11,091 nt of DNA from Saccoglossus kowalevskii (taxonomy: Eukaryota; Hemichordata; Enteropneusta; Harrimaniidae). A program made the translations under genes and the position numbers. The stretch spans positions 136,450 to 147,540 of the forward strand of contig NW_003135356.1 in assembly GCF_000003605.2 (NCBI RefSeq). Reading direction: 5' to 3'. Numbering within the stretch: the first letter of the stretch is position 1; every line of letters begins with the position of its first letter. Of this stretch, positions 1-9,347 are shown in pieces. The notes beneath the pieces were generated by a model. It did no database searches. It was not told the origin of the DNA and was given only the letters and a program-made list of their open reading frames with translations.

Positions 1-699
1 TTGCCAGGCTTTAATTGCATTTAATTTAAAGTGTTTTTTTCAAGTTTGAAAAATGTATTTTCTAATCACGAATACTAATAAAAACACAGCAAAGTTCATA
101 TTATCATATTTGAAAAAGCAATCACGTTTGTACAATATACAGTGAAAGAATTTATGATACGTCAAAGTGTTATTGTTTCAATCAGGTAATTACAGTAGCT
201 CTCAGTAATGCTTTCATGTTAAAGTGACTAATACACTGAGTACTATGATGTAATAAATAACTGACTTGTACAATTGACAGATACATTTTTTATGAAAATA
301 GTCTCCCCGTTCCCTTTATCCTTTTTTATTTACTGGGATATACAAAAAATCAGTGAAAACCAATTGAACATTAAAACAATAATTTGTAGTAAATAGAACA
401 AAGGCTTTCTCTATGGAATACAGAGAAATGTTGGGGTTGAGTTTTACATAGTAATCAGTTTCACTCGCCGATACGTACATGCAATGTTCACCAATGAGTA
501 GTTTATGGAACATCGTTCACGTGCGATTTAATCAAGTGGAATGTTATCAATGGCATCACGTACGCATAATTAGTTCACACGAGGTTACAGTATTGTTTAA
601 GAACAACATATCTTGAATGTTTATAGTAGATATTATAAACATATATTACAGGAATTTTATAAATAGATTGTTTACTAATTGTATTTAGTAGTGAAAACT
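1..699. other. AT-rich non-coding stretch, no gene seen
   Basis: Both strands are broken by frequent stops, and the longest ATG-initiated frame (65 codons, minus strand, 316-513) resembles no family I know. There is a CACGTG E-box at 518-523 and a CACGTACG-type stretch near 554. Several AATAAA-like words occur, but these are expected in AT-rich DNA. I see no repeat, RNA gene or mobile element here. Intergenic or intronic DNA is the simplest reading. Confidence 0.6.
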
Positions 700-905
700 T
701 CGCAATGCTTTAACCGCATCCCTGGTAATCACGTGATCGTGCCAACGACTGCAGCGATTGGCTGATCGCGTTTTTACTCTGCCACGCCTTGGAGTTTTAT
801 GATAAAGATTGTAAGATTCTGTAATGAACGAAGGGGCGGGGGAGAAAGCAGCGAGGCGTGACCTCAGCTGACAGTTTGGGTGAATAAAGCTGGACTATAT
901 GTAAC
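700..905. promoter_or_regulatory. Candidate promoter- or enhancer-like cluster
   Basis: This is a locally GC-richer island in AT-rich surroundings. It holds a perfect 10-bp palindrome ATCACGTGAT (728-737, E-box core), an inverted CCAAT box (GATTGGCT, about 752-759), a GC-box GGGGCGGGG (833-841), the sequence TGACCTCAGCTGAC (about 860-873, containing a CAGCTG E-box) and AATAAA at 883-888. E-box, CCAAT and GC-box combinations are typical of animal proximal promoters and bind bHLH, NF-Y and Sp/KLF factors. No recognisable exon follows on either strand, and the repeat copy at 908 begins right after it. It could therefore equally be the leading part of a mobile element. The motif calls are seen directly; the regulatory function is inferred. 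Confidence 0.25.
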
Positions 906-907
906 AG

Positions 908-1007
908 ACTAGTGTGTATTATTTTATGGCACGGTACTGGTGCCTCCACGTGTAAGAGCCATTCACGCGCTTCGCCTGAGTTCCCGCACCTCGATGTTGT
1001 TTTCGCA
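908..1007 (+). repeat. Dispersed repeat copy A (about 100 bp)
   Basis: This segment aligns to the reverse complement of 2633-2719. Shared blocks include AGTGTGTATT, CACGTGTAA, AGCCAT, CACGCGCT, CGATGTTG and TTTCGCA. In the well-aligned part (about 929-1007) I count nine substitutions, all transitions (at 930, 935, 939, 941, 942, 956, 963, 977 and 1000). There are also three indels of about 2, 1 and 9 bases; copy A has the extra bases in each. An ATG frame of 83 codons (912-1163) crosses it, but the indels shift frame between the copies, so conserved coding is not supported. Weaker similarity may continue to about 1020. A decayed mobile-element fragment is the likeliest identity; the family is not recognised. 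Confidence 0.75.
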
Positions 1008-1020
1008 ACACGAAAAACAA

Positions 1021-2620
1021 TTTCTTTGGAGCATTCTACACCAGAAAACGTGGTATTTATATTCCATATTTTGATTCGCCTTGAAGCTATAGGTTTATAT
1101 ACACTTTTTCAATGTAAATTACACTATGTTGATAAATCCACTTTTTATGATCACACGTTTTAATATTAAAATGAATTCTAAATATTGGACAACATTAAAA
1201 CAAAACAAATGTGTTATGGCGTTACGGGAAAAATTGTTATAACAAGATTTATATTTGTATTATGTTATTTAAATAATACGTTGACGTTGACTATGCTGCT
1301 CAGAAAAGAACATCGCACCATTTCCCTGAACATCGCAAAACCAGGGATGTATACACGCAATGGAAATCAAGCAGAGGCGAGGTCTTCCATACTGTTGCAG
1401 CAGCATTCATCAGATGCGGCCGCGGCAATAGATAACGAGGAATTCGTAAATCAAAATTGTAAAAAATCTGAGGTTGAAACTCTAATATTGCTCCTCGGCT
1501 ACGTGCCAACTCCGCGATCACCCGGCATGCAGTGCGCAAGTACACAAATTAATGATCACTTGCTGGTGCATATACAGCAAAAATACTGCAAGGAATAGAT
1601 TGAAACTAGTTGAGGGTAAGTTCTCTACTGTGGTTCTACACAATAAAAAGCGGGTAGCAAGATCGTAACAATAATACGTTCCTCTTGTCAACACCCACGT
1701 GACCTGGTCATGTGCATAATACAATCTTCCAATCAATCGAAAAAAAGCTTTTTTCTAAAACCACCTCACATTTTTACCTCGATATATGACGGCAAATCGA
1801 TTATTGGTGACGAGTGGAGCAAATTGAAGTCGTTGACAGAAAGAAAATTGATTGATGCTCTCCTTACACGAGGTACAGTTGACGTACAACACGTCATTTC
1901 GGGGTTATGAGTGGATAAGGAGATTTATAGATTTGTGTTCTCGTTGGCGAACTTGAATTATAGGAACTACTTAATACACGGACGGATTGACAATGAACCT
2001 GACACTGAATAATCGCTGTGCAATCAAACCGTTACTGTAAAGGAGCAATCAGTCGGGTTTTTAAGTAGGTTCATCGAACACTGACAATTTTGAACTATTC
2101 TGCCCTGATAAATTACCGGGTTTTTCGACTCGGAATTTGTTATGTGATGTGACGACATGATTCTTATCTCAATATCTAGGTGAAATAGAAGTCATTACCG
2201 TGAGCAATTCTTTTTTTGTTTGCACAGAGCTAACATGGCTTGTAGATATTTGAACTGGGGAGTAGAATATTGTATCTAAACCATGCTAATAACGCTAGCT
2301 GTGTTGTTTTCTATAAGTAAGCAGCGTAATATTTATTTTTCACAGCGCACATTTATAAAATTCAAATCATGAAATAAGCGAGGTTTATACTTTTTTAATA
2401 TTCATATACAAAACAGAAACAAATATCATGACATATAGTGTTCACAACCACCGTGCAGGACGATTACTTTCGAGTATTGTTTTAGAGAAATGCCGGTAAA
2501 TAAATAACTAAATACTAAAAACGTACAGATGCCTAAGACATTTAAGTGAGAATATAATAAAAACAGCTCATATAGAGCTAACGTGCAACTGTAAGGGAAC
2601 ATGTTCAAAACATACATTTT
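1021..2620. other. Non-coding segment between the two inverted repeat copies
   Basis: These 1.6 kb lie between the inverted repeat copies and would be the interior if the pair were terminal repeats of one element. I find no transposase, integrase or reverse transcriptase motif on either strand. The longest open frame is 137 codons on the plus strand (1185-1598). It has an Ala-run region (DAAAA) and no recognisable domain. Composition is ordinary AT-rich apart from 1300-1560, which is more balanced and carries the open frames. A near-palindrome with two E-boxes sits at 1696-1714. Nothing else stands out. Confidence 0.5.
1696..1714. promoter_or_regulatory. Palindromic double E-box site
   Basis: The sequence CACGTGACCTGGTCATGTG is a near-perfect 19-bp palindrome: nine-base arms around a central T, with one transition breaking the symmetry. 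Each arm ends in an E-box (CACGTG on the left, CATGTG on the right), and the centre reads TGACC-T-GGTCA, two everted nuclear-receptor-type half-sites. bHLH factors such as USF, MITF or TFE bind CACGTGAC, and nuclear receptors bind GGTCA half-sites. Whether either binds here is inference. A palindrome this imperfect can arise by chance in 11 kb. Confidence 0.25.
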
Positions 2621-2632
2621 GTTGTTTCCTAC

Positions 2633-2719
2633 TGCGAAAGCAACATCGAACTCGGGCGAGCGCGTGGATGGCTTTTACACGTGGGTGCTAGTGCCGTACC
2701 CCAAAGAATACACACTTGT
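2633..2719 (-). repeat. Dispersed repeat copy B (inverted relative to copy A)
   Basis: Read on the minus strand, this segment matches 908-1007. Both retain the CACGTG E-box followed by TAA and AGCCAT, then CACGCGCT and CGATGTTG. It lacks about 9 bases present in copy A (around 985-993) and two shorter insertions. Similarity fades outward beyond 2719, and weak matching may extend inward to about 2619. No target-site duplication can be seen outside either copy. The read-through (minus strand) has an in-frame stop just after the TTTCGCAG block, so it is not coding as it stands. Confidence 0.75.
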
Positions 2720-5700
2720 GAAACACAATGTAATAAAATGATATTGACTTCGAATTTCGCTATACAATAGGTAAACTAGACAATATTAAATTTAACTTCG
2801 ATAGATTCTGTAATTCAGATATTTATCTATCCGTTTTTTTCTTATTTTTTTTTTAAATTACAAAATTTACATAAATATGCTCCCATGAAGACATCACCTA
2901 GTACTTCTTATGTGAAATGGCGATTTGAATTTACTGTATGCTGTATTTATTTATTTACACATTCGATAATTGGAACTTTTTAACAAAGCTGTGTGCCAAC
3001 CTGCCTGTCATCGTAATAAGAGTGTGGCCATTCATTGCACTATCCTGGTGACAGCCAAGCCTTGATAAGCACCCGTACATGTACATATAGGGGTCACCTT
3101 TTTTGGTGTTCAATCTCATGTAGTATGTGAACCATGAACATTTAAAGAGACATAGGTAGTATTTAAAAATACTGATGAAGTAAATTTTTTATAGTGAATT
3201 TACATCTTTTGCATCGTGTATCTTTTTTACAATGCCGCATTTAAAATATTATTTTTCCATATAGAAAAACATCTTAACACTTTTCGCTAATCATTGTGAT
3301 CCATTGATTGGCCGCCAACAAATCACGTGTTGCGAACTGTACCTACCCGTCATGCAATGTATTCTTTATAGACATACGCTTATAACCTCACTTAGCGTAA
3401 TTTTCCTACATTTCTATTCAAACTACGATTCAAACATTTTCAAAGGCATTGAGCAATTATAAGGATTGCCGAGAAACTATGCCTTAATCGCTTAGTAAAT
3501 GGTTGAGACGGAGTCAGATTAGTTGAAATAAACGACTGCAGCAACACATTAATAAGCCTGTGAATATATTACTGTCCAGGACCGTTTTTGATTGACGTAA
3601 ACAACGGTAAGATAACGTTAAACTGCACTAACCGTCGCCTTAAGGAAAACACAGAATGGTTTCCGATACACGTCATTGACAACGTACTGCTGTTATTCGT
3701 TTAGATTTCTCACGTGTGACGTGCATTCTGTGGCGAATTAAATGACGGTGGTCGTCCCACCACGCATGGGTGAGATATGGGACAAACAACGAATACAAGC
3801 AAGACACGCGGATTGCGGGAAAATCAATGATTATTAACGCAAATCTCGCACATACGTTGTTGCATGTGCATTGCTGACAATGCAGTCACAGGCAATACGA
3901 TACGATTTTTTATATGTTTGATAAGTTATGCCAATATTCATATTTATCGAAGCATAATTAGTATAACTAGATTGTACCTGTGTCGTAAAATGACGAACAA
4001 TTTTCTCATTAAAATGGTACTATTTTTTTGCTTTTGGGTAGTTTTGTTTTCTTTTAGAGAAAACTGTCCCTTTTTTGTCTCCCTTTCCAGTTTTTTCAGT
4101 GAAATAAAATCTTACCAAGCTATATAAGATTGAAGTTGATCATGTGATTGACAGTGTTCACATACATGGTTCAAATATCATTCAAATGGAACCGACTCCC
4201 CATTTATTAGTACGTACCATCAATTCAACGTATGTAATTCAGCCGTGATAACTATTTTGAAAACTGCATAAAAAATCCTTTGCCAATATAAGACAAATCA
4301 CAATACCGATCAACCATGCTCAAAATAAAATATCAAATTTATGCATTAATTCAATCTGATTTCGCTGATTTCGCAAGTTCAGTGAAAATTGAGAAATTAT
4401 GTTGCAGTTGAACTTCTGACCAACAACAATGGTGGAGACTCCCGCGAAATTCTGTCTTCGCCATTATAAATCCTGAACATTTCTAGCAGCAAATATAAAC
4501 AGTACAGTATTTTGTTTTTCGTGTCCGAAATGTCCGAAAACACCATATCTCATAAAGCCTATGAAGCATGTAATTAGGTTTCAGTCGAAGAAAATACTTA
4601 AACCATCAGTGAGACGCTCTTCTATTGTACCACCACAAACATAGACTAAGAATATAATATTTAAAATAGATGTTGTTTTTGCCGACAAATATATGATATA
4701 CACAATTTTACACATTTTATTTTGCGTGTGCTGGGGATTCTTGTGACTTAGACAGACATTCCTACAACGTAACTGATAAACAAAATCTCCAAAATTAAGG
4801 ACTGTCAAATGTTTACAAGTCTTACTTAAAGCGCCTTGGTCGTCGCGCAGCGCGTGTTCGAATTTCATGTAAATAAACAATGTATGTTATACTCGTTGTA
4901 TACGTCGCCATGAGTCCCATATCGAACGACTGCCGCCCTTTAAATTAAGACGATAATTTAAAATAATATTCTGCAATTGATTTCTCATTACTAATCCACA
5001 ATTTTAACGTTCGATGGCGTACACAATGCTCATGGATTGGCAGCTCATGTATTTACAAATAAGAAACGCAATTTTAACATCACAAGCGATGTATCGCAAT
5101 GCATTGTCGGTAAACTATGTAATCTGAGAAAGCGCATTACTTAAGTTAATATCAAGGAGGATTGGACGCTGTAAAGTGAAACATAAAATAATTTATTTTA
5201 AGAGACACTGTATTCTCATCTCTTTGAGGGTGCTGTACAACATACGTATGCCCGAACAATATCCATCCAGTATACACGCTGCTTAATAAAACAAACCTGT
5301 ATGTCTTATCCCCACTTCATCGTTCCTATGGCAACATAATTAACCCGTAAAAACATTATTAACTGAACAATATACAATAATATATTCAAAGTAGAATTAA
5401 AATATCAATATCGTTCTTTCAAAATCACAAATAAGAAAAAGGTGTTTGGAGCGTGTATCGCAGGTAATTGTAGGATTCCTCATCGACGGGCAATTAGTGG
5501 GAGACCCAAACATCAAAGATAACCGTTAAATGAAATTGATATTATCCAAGAAATGGCGTATTGTGCCTATACTAGCCACTCATTTTAATTTGAAAGCGGC
5601 GTATTCTATTACAGATACCATACTTAATATAGAGGGATTAGACGTGGGCGATTTCGATTTGATTTAAAGACAATTAATACGTCATTCTGCAGGTGATCGC

Positions 5701-5735
5701 TAACTTGATTTCAATTGGTAGACAAATTTAGTCAC
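2720..5735. other. Long AT-rich non-coding stretch
   Basis: No gene, RNA gene or mobile element can be supported in these 3 kb. The longest ATG frames are 99 codons (minus, 4581-4880) and 87 codons (plus, 3864-4127, rich in Phe and Ile from T-runs). Neither resembles a known family. Small features: a T10 run at 2845-2854; E-boxes CACGTG at 3324-3329 and 3711-3716; and a short CACC-T6-GGTG hairpin at 3095-3108. There are also two exact 9-bp tandem duplications, CTGATTTCG twice at 4356-4373 and TGTCCGAAA twice at 4522-4539. An ATG in good animal start context at about 4430 (ACAACAATGG) opens only 15 codons before a stop. Confidence 0.55.
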
Positions 5736-5793
5736 TGGGTAGGTACGGGGTCAGTGTACCCAGCCCTACCATGGGTCAATATTGCCCCTACCC
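5736..5793. repeat. Nested GC-rich inverted repeats
   Basis: A compact GC-rich island in AT-rich DNA holds two overlapping hairpin options. The outer option pairs GGGTAGG (5737-5743) with CCTACCC (5787-5793). The inner option pairs TGGGTA (5736-5741) with TACCCA (5757-5762). The two share the left arm, so they are mutually exclusive. CCTACC-type words recur on both sides of a central ATGGGTC. The arms are short and could be fortuitous. No terminator or RNA function is implied. Confidence 0.3.
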
Positions 5794-5989
5794 GTGGATT
5801 GAGAGAAGCAGAACCAGGAAATAAACGATTGAACTACAACTGTTCGGTAAATACACTGTATCAACAGAAAATATGACATTGTATACAAAGCAAACAGTCA
5901 ATTAGAGCACATTGTGTCTATGTTGTATGTTAAAATAACATCGTTGATACAAACACGTGTGTATCTTTTCAGTTACCAAGCTATGGCAC

Positions 5990-6030
5990 GTAATTCTTGT
6001 GTGCGGAAAACAAGAATTACTGCGCACACA
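5990..6030. repeat. Perfect 11-bp inverted repeat with interleaved second stem
   Basis: GTAATTCTTGT (5990-6000) and ACAAGAATTAC (6010-6020) are perfect inverse complements separated by nine bases (GTGCGGAAA). A second complementary pair, TGTGTGCG (5998-6005) and CGCACACA (6023-6030), starts at the end of the first arm and inside the loop and pairs downstream of the first stem. If transcribed, loop bases GTGCG (6001-6005) could pair with CGCAC (6023-6027). That is the topology of an H-type pseudoknot. As DNA it is a short cruciform-capable palindrome. The complementarity is seen directly; transcription and function are unknown. Confidence 0.5.
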
Positions 6031-7350
6031 CACCAACGATTTCTACGTCACGTTCAACATCGTTCTCCATGGGTACAGTAATCGATCATTCGAGGTGATG
6101 GGCACGTTCACGTTGTCGGCTGTAGTTCTATGATTATAACGCTGAACGTTATATCCACGTGCGCGAACGGACAATTTTAACTAACTCTACGCGTTGTTGA
6201 CCGAGTCTGGCAAGAGAACTCGTGAAATTAAACTTTTGTTAACGGATATGTTGTAATGTAAAGGAAATTGACATCAGACATGAAACACGAAGCTTCATTT
6301 ATTTTTCAACTTGTATTTTTAAAATGATTGTACTTTGGGTCGAATTCGTGTTTATTTTTCAAATCAGCCACTTAATTCTTTTGCACAGAAAATAATAAAA
6401 TAATTCGACTTTGTAGCAGCGCTTCAAATAGTGAGTCGCATCGATCCACGGTTCATCAACGAAACAGCGCAAGCTTATCACTTCCTACTTCAAATAATAC
6501 AGCGCATTTATCTACGCGGCTTTGGCAATTACAGTTCAATTATGCAGCCCACTAAAAATAACTGGGCTAAAAAAATAAATAAATATACGGCGGCTGACAT
6601 TCTCAAAGTGAAACTACGTTACCTGTAGATGAGAGTACGTCACGTACTACGAGTGAGATTGTCGTACTGATTAGATACAGAATTCCGAGTGCAAACGGTT
6701 GGCAGCACACACACCACTGTCACTTAACATTCGAGTTTGTACATGGAGCCATCGGTTTTTAATGGATAAGCCTGGCATATATCCCATCACGCCTTGCGGC
6801 TTGCGATTGTAACAAACACGAGCATCAGCCGTGTCGATTTGTCGTTGTGTTAAACGTCGCTGTTTGTGCCCAATATCATTTCACCCCCTATGATGCTGGT
6901 GTCATGCTGCGTACATAGACTGATGCTATGTAAGGCGCTCAATCATTTCGTTAAAACCTGAAGAGTGATTTGATGTTTTCTCAGTACGGCGTACAATCGA
7001 CATGATTATTTAGTTTAGCGTGGTCAATGATCTCATATAGGTAATCAGTATGTAGAGAAACGCGCTGCAGCTCTGTCATATTTCTAATTACCATAAATCA
7101 TTATTTTAACTTTGTTTTGGATCGATTATCCCAACAGTTTTTATCATACTATAGAGTTTTGAACACAATATCAAATCGTGATTTCGAGCAAAGCACCGGC
7201 AAATAAACTGCGTACATGCACGAATTCTGCACAACAAATGATACCGGCTTTTATCACATCGCTATACTACACTACAGATCATGGCCTGGGCGTACATTTA
7301 CAATAATTTACTGTAGATATCCTGCAACCAAAATTCTGATACGAGACCTG
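6031..7350. other. Non-coding stretch
   Basis: No gene is recognised. The longest frame read as a protein is 65 codons on the plus strand (6431-6628), opening with GTG rather than ATG and showing no known motif. The section 6040-6170 is locally CpG-rich, repeats the word CACGTT or AACGT several times, and contains an E-box at 6156-6161. A 15-bp palindrome AGTACGTCACGTACT lies at 6634-6648. A small hairpin TACATAG/CTATGTA with a 7-base loop lies at 6912-6932. These are short and compatible with chance. Confidence 0.5.
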
Positions 7351-7464
7351 TCAACACGCGCGCATTATATACGTCACGCATGAGACGTAGCAGTGCGCGT
7401 GCGTTATATACGCCACGCATGAGACATATCAGTGCGTGTGCGTTATAAACGCCACGCATGCGCC
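7351..7464. repeat. 39-bp period tandem repeat, about 2.8 copies
   Basis: Units start at 7365, 7404 and 7443 with TTATATACG or TTATAAACG, followed by CCACGCATGAGAC and then CAGTGCGCGTGCG or its variants. The first two units differ at four of 39 positions. The third stops at about 7464, and a partial tail precedes the first. The unit is CpG-rich with alternating purine-pyrimidine runs (GCGCGTGCG), unlike its surroundings. Because 39 is a multiple of three, the minus strand reads as a 13-residue repeat with core MRxVYNARxL inside a 68-codon open frame (7298-7504). I regard that frame as a by-product of the period. This is a minisatellite-type duplication. Confidence 0.85.
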
Positions 7465-7997
7465 ATTTACTAGTGTTATCGAACTTTATTGCATAAAGAT
7501 TCAACGTATCGTGTCAACCTGTTTGTAGTTACATACTCCCATTTGTAGACTAAAATTTACTGAAGTATCAATTTACCGAAGAACAAACAATTGCGTGCGA
7601 ATGTGTTTTTGTAATAAATGTAGCCATCCCCTCGCCGACGGTAATAAAACGTGAACCTCGTATTATCTATAAGAATACATGTGTTTTTACAATCGAAATA
7701 CTATTTCGTGTAAACACGATTAATATTAATATAGATAAATAGTGATAATAAATACATATGATATGCGTGGGGGGGGGGGGTACACAGCAGCATTCCGAGA
7801 CTTTAACGCTGCCACGAAAACCAGCGGAGAAATGAGCGTGTGTAATCAGTTCGCGCGATGCAGTGATGTGTGAACGAGTCGCGTGATATATACACATCGT
7901 ATCACTAACAATCAAAACCTTAGAAAGAGCACATCTTTTGTACTGTATGGTTTTGTTGATGACACCCTGTGGCCAAAGCAACGTGGTTTGATTCTGT
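7465..7997. other. Non-coding stretch with a G12 homopolymer
   Basis: The DNA is AT-rich with no recognised gene. A run of twelve G residues at 7769-7780 is the only long G homopolymer in the window. A minus-strand open frame of 134 codons (7667-8071) reads through it as a short proline run. The frame has no recognisable domain and no partner exon, so I do not call it a gene. Confidence 0.5.
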
Positions 7998-8045
7998 AAT
8001 GTCGAGTTCCCGACATTGAGGCGACTTCCGGTACATAAAAGGCTA
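7998..8045 (+). promoter_or_regulatory. Weak promoter-like motif group
   Basis: A small inverted repeat AATGTCG (7998-8004) / CGACATT (8011-8017) is followed by a full ETS-type site ACTTCCGG (8024-8031). A TATA-like CATAAAAGGC lies a few bases further on (about 8034-8043). ETS sites next to a TATA-like element occur in animal core promoters. Downstream there is only an 11-T run (8096-8106) and short open frames, so no transcript is supported. Chance co-occurrence is the main alternative. Confidence 0.15.
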
Positions 8046-9340
8046 TTTAAGTTTTCTGTCCCTCCCACCATTGAAATTGTTGAACATGATTAATGTTTTT
8101 TTTTTTAATTAATAATTTCATGTCGGTTGTTGCGGGCGTTGAATTATCGAAAATAGGTCTTTCATCGACGGAAGTCATCACGTGGTTAGTTCCCTATAAC
8201 ATTTTCCCCAGAAGTGTCCCTATAAATATGCTTTTAAAACTATCATCAATTATTACATTATTCCACTACGTGAGACGTTATACTAGTAAATAATCTGGCA
8301 TCGCTTAAGAGAAAGAAAACTGTTGCCGCGAGACAGCCGTTATAGATAGCAAAACGCTAACATAGCAACAATAACTATAGCAACCGCTGATCCAAATAAT
8401 ATGCACATTAAATAAATCACCCTACAGCTACAAAGAGTGCAAAAAGATGGAAAGAAAAAGGTTCTCTAACAGGGAGGCAAAATTGTTTTAATCAGAATTT
8501 TTTTTTACCAATTGGCGATCAGCCTGCGGCGTGTTGAAAACCATATATTGGGCGACCTCATATGAGAGGGCACGTCATATTAGACATCCCAGCTGTAAAT
8601 CTCGCGTTGTTTATCCGTTTATCGCGAGGTTTTCATCGACATTTTTAATTTAGACTGCAGTAAAATATGTGTTGTAATGTTATTTGTTTCTGACTGTCCC
8701 CGTGCCTGGAGTTCTGTATCGGGACGTTGATGTGGTATGCGTGCGTCGATATATTAACGATTTTGACCACTGTTGTTATTTTTATAATTACTTGGCATAT
8801 ATTATTGATAACATATAGTCTGGAACCCTAGTATTATATCGATTAAGTCTTGAAGGAATGTTCCTCATTTAAATTGAATTTAAAACCGCTTGTACGTATT
8901 TACGCTGCTCCTTGTTTCAAACAAAGTTTTGTTCGGATCCGAAAATCGTTTGTAGTTAACGAGCATTTCACTAAATAAACGTGCTTTATCGATCGACGGC
9001 ACTGAATATTTGTAGAAGCAGCTTCATTATCGTCTACATTCGCCTTTCTATATTTTGCTGGGGCTCCGAAAAAATAACAACCAGCTATTAGAATACAGTA
9101 ATTATTTAATGTAATTGGTCAACTTGTACCAGGTAATTAACATATCCTTTGACTTAATTTGCCGAATAACACTTCGTTTGCATAAAATGACAAAACAATT
9201 GCATACGAAAACCATCGGTTTTATAGTGCATGGACAATAATATAACTCCTCAGTAACAAACCAACTCGTATAAAAAGCTAGTTCCAGCCAAGATATTAAT
9301 AAGCAGCGTATAGAACCAATTATGAATGTCGGACGCTGTT
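8046..9340. other. AT-rich non-coding stretch
   Basis: No gene is recognised; the longest ATG frame is 66 codons (plus, 8093-8293). It contains T11 at 8096-8106, an E-box CACGTG at 8179-8184, three TAGCA words spaced 15-16 bases apart at 8347-8382, and a perfect 12-bp palindrome TTCGGATCCGAA at 8932-8943. Palindromes of this size are expected a few times in a window of this length. I see no RNA gene or element. Confidence 0.55.
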
Positions 9341-9347
9341 CTTAGAC

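Noticed and set aside
780-960. Long terminal repeat end plus primer-binding site (AATAAA at 883 followed by TGGTGCC near 939)
   Set aside because: No second LTR copy, no polypurine tract and no gag or pol sequence were found. The TGGTGCC word is not kept in copy B of the repeat.
1185-1598. 137-codon plus-strand open frame as a gene
   Set aside because: The translation shows no recognisable domain, signal peptide or family motif. A minus-strand frame of 81 codons overlaps it, and the patch is locally GC-richer. It is kept only as an observation on open-frame length.
2633-2719. tRNA-derived SINE promoter in the repeat pair (GAGTTCGATG resembling a B box)
   Set aside because: Only copy B has the B-box-like word, because copy A carries 9 extra bases in it. 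No convincing A box at the right spacing and no tRNA-like folding could be seen.
4430-4478. Short exon starting at an ATG in strong context (ACAACAATGG)
   Set aside because: Only 15 codons before a stop, with no splice donor in the open part and no supporting neighbour.
4840-4875. tRNA gene suggested by TGTTCGAATTT near 4855
   Set aside because: The flanking bases do not form a T-arm stem, and no acceptor or anticodon arm can be drawn.
7667-8071. 134-codon minus-strand open frame as a gene
   Set aside because: It reads through the G12 run as prolines, ends in a hydrophobic low-complexity tail from AT-rich DNA, and matches no family I know.
8932-8943. 12-bp palindrome TTCGGATCCGAA and several 10-bp palindromes as special sites
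   Set aside because: A few 12-bp and about ten 10-bp perfect palindromes are expected by chance in a window this size.
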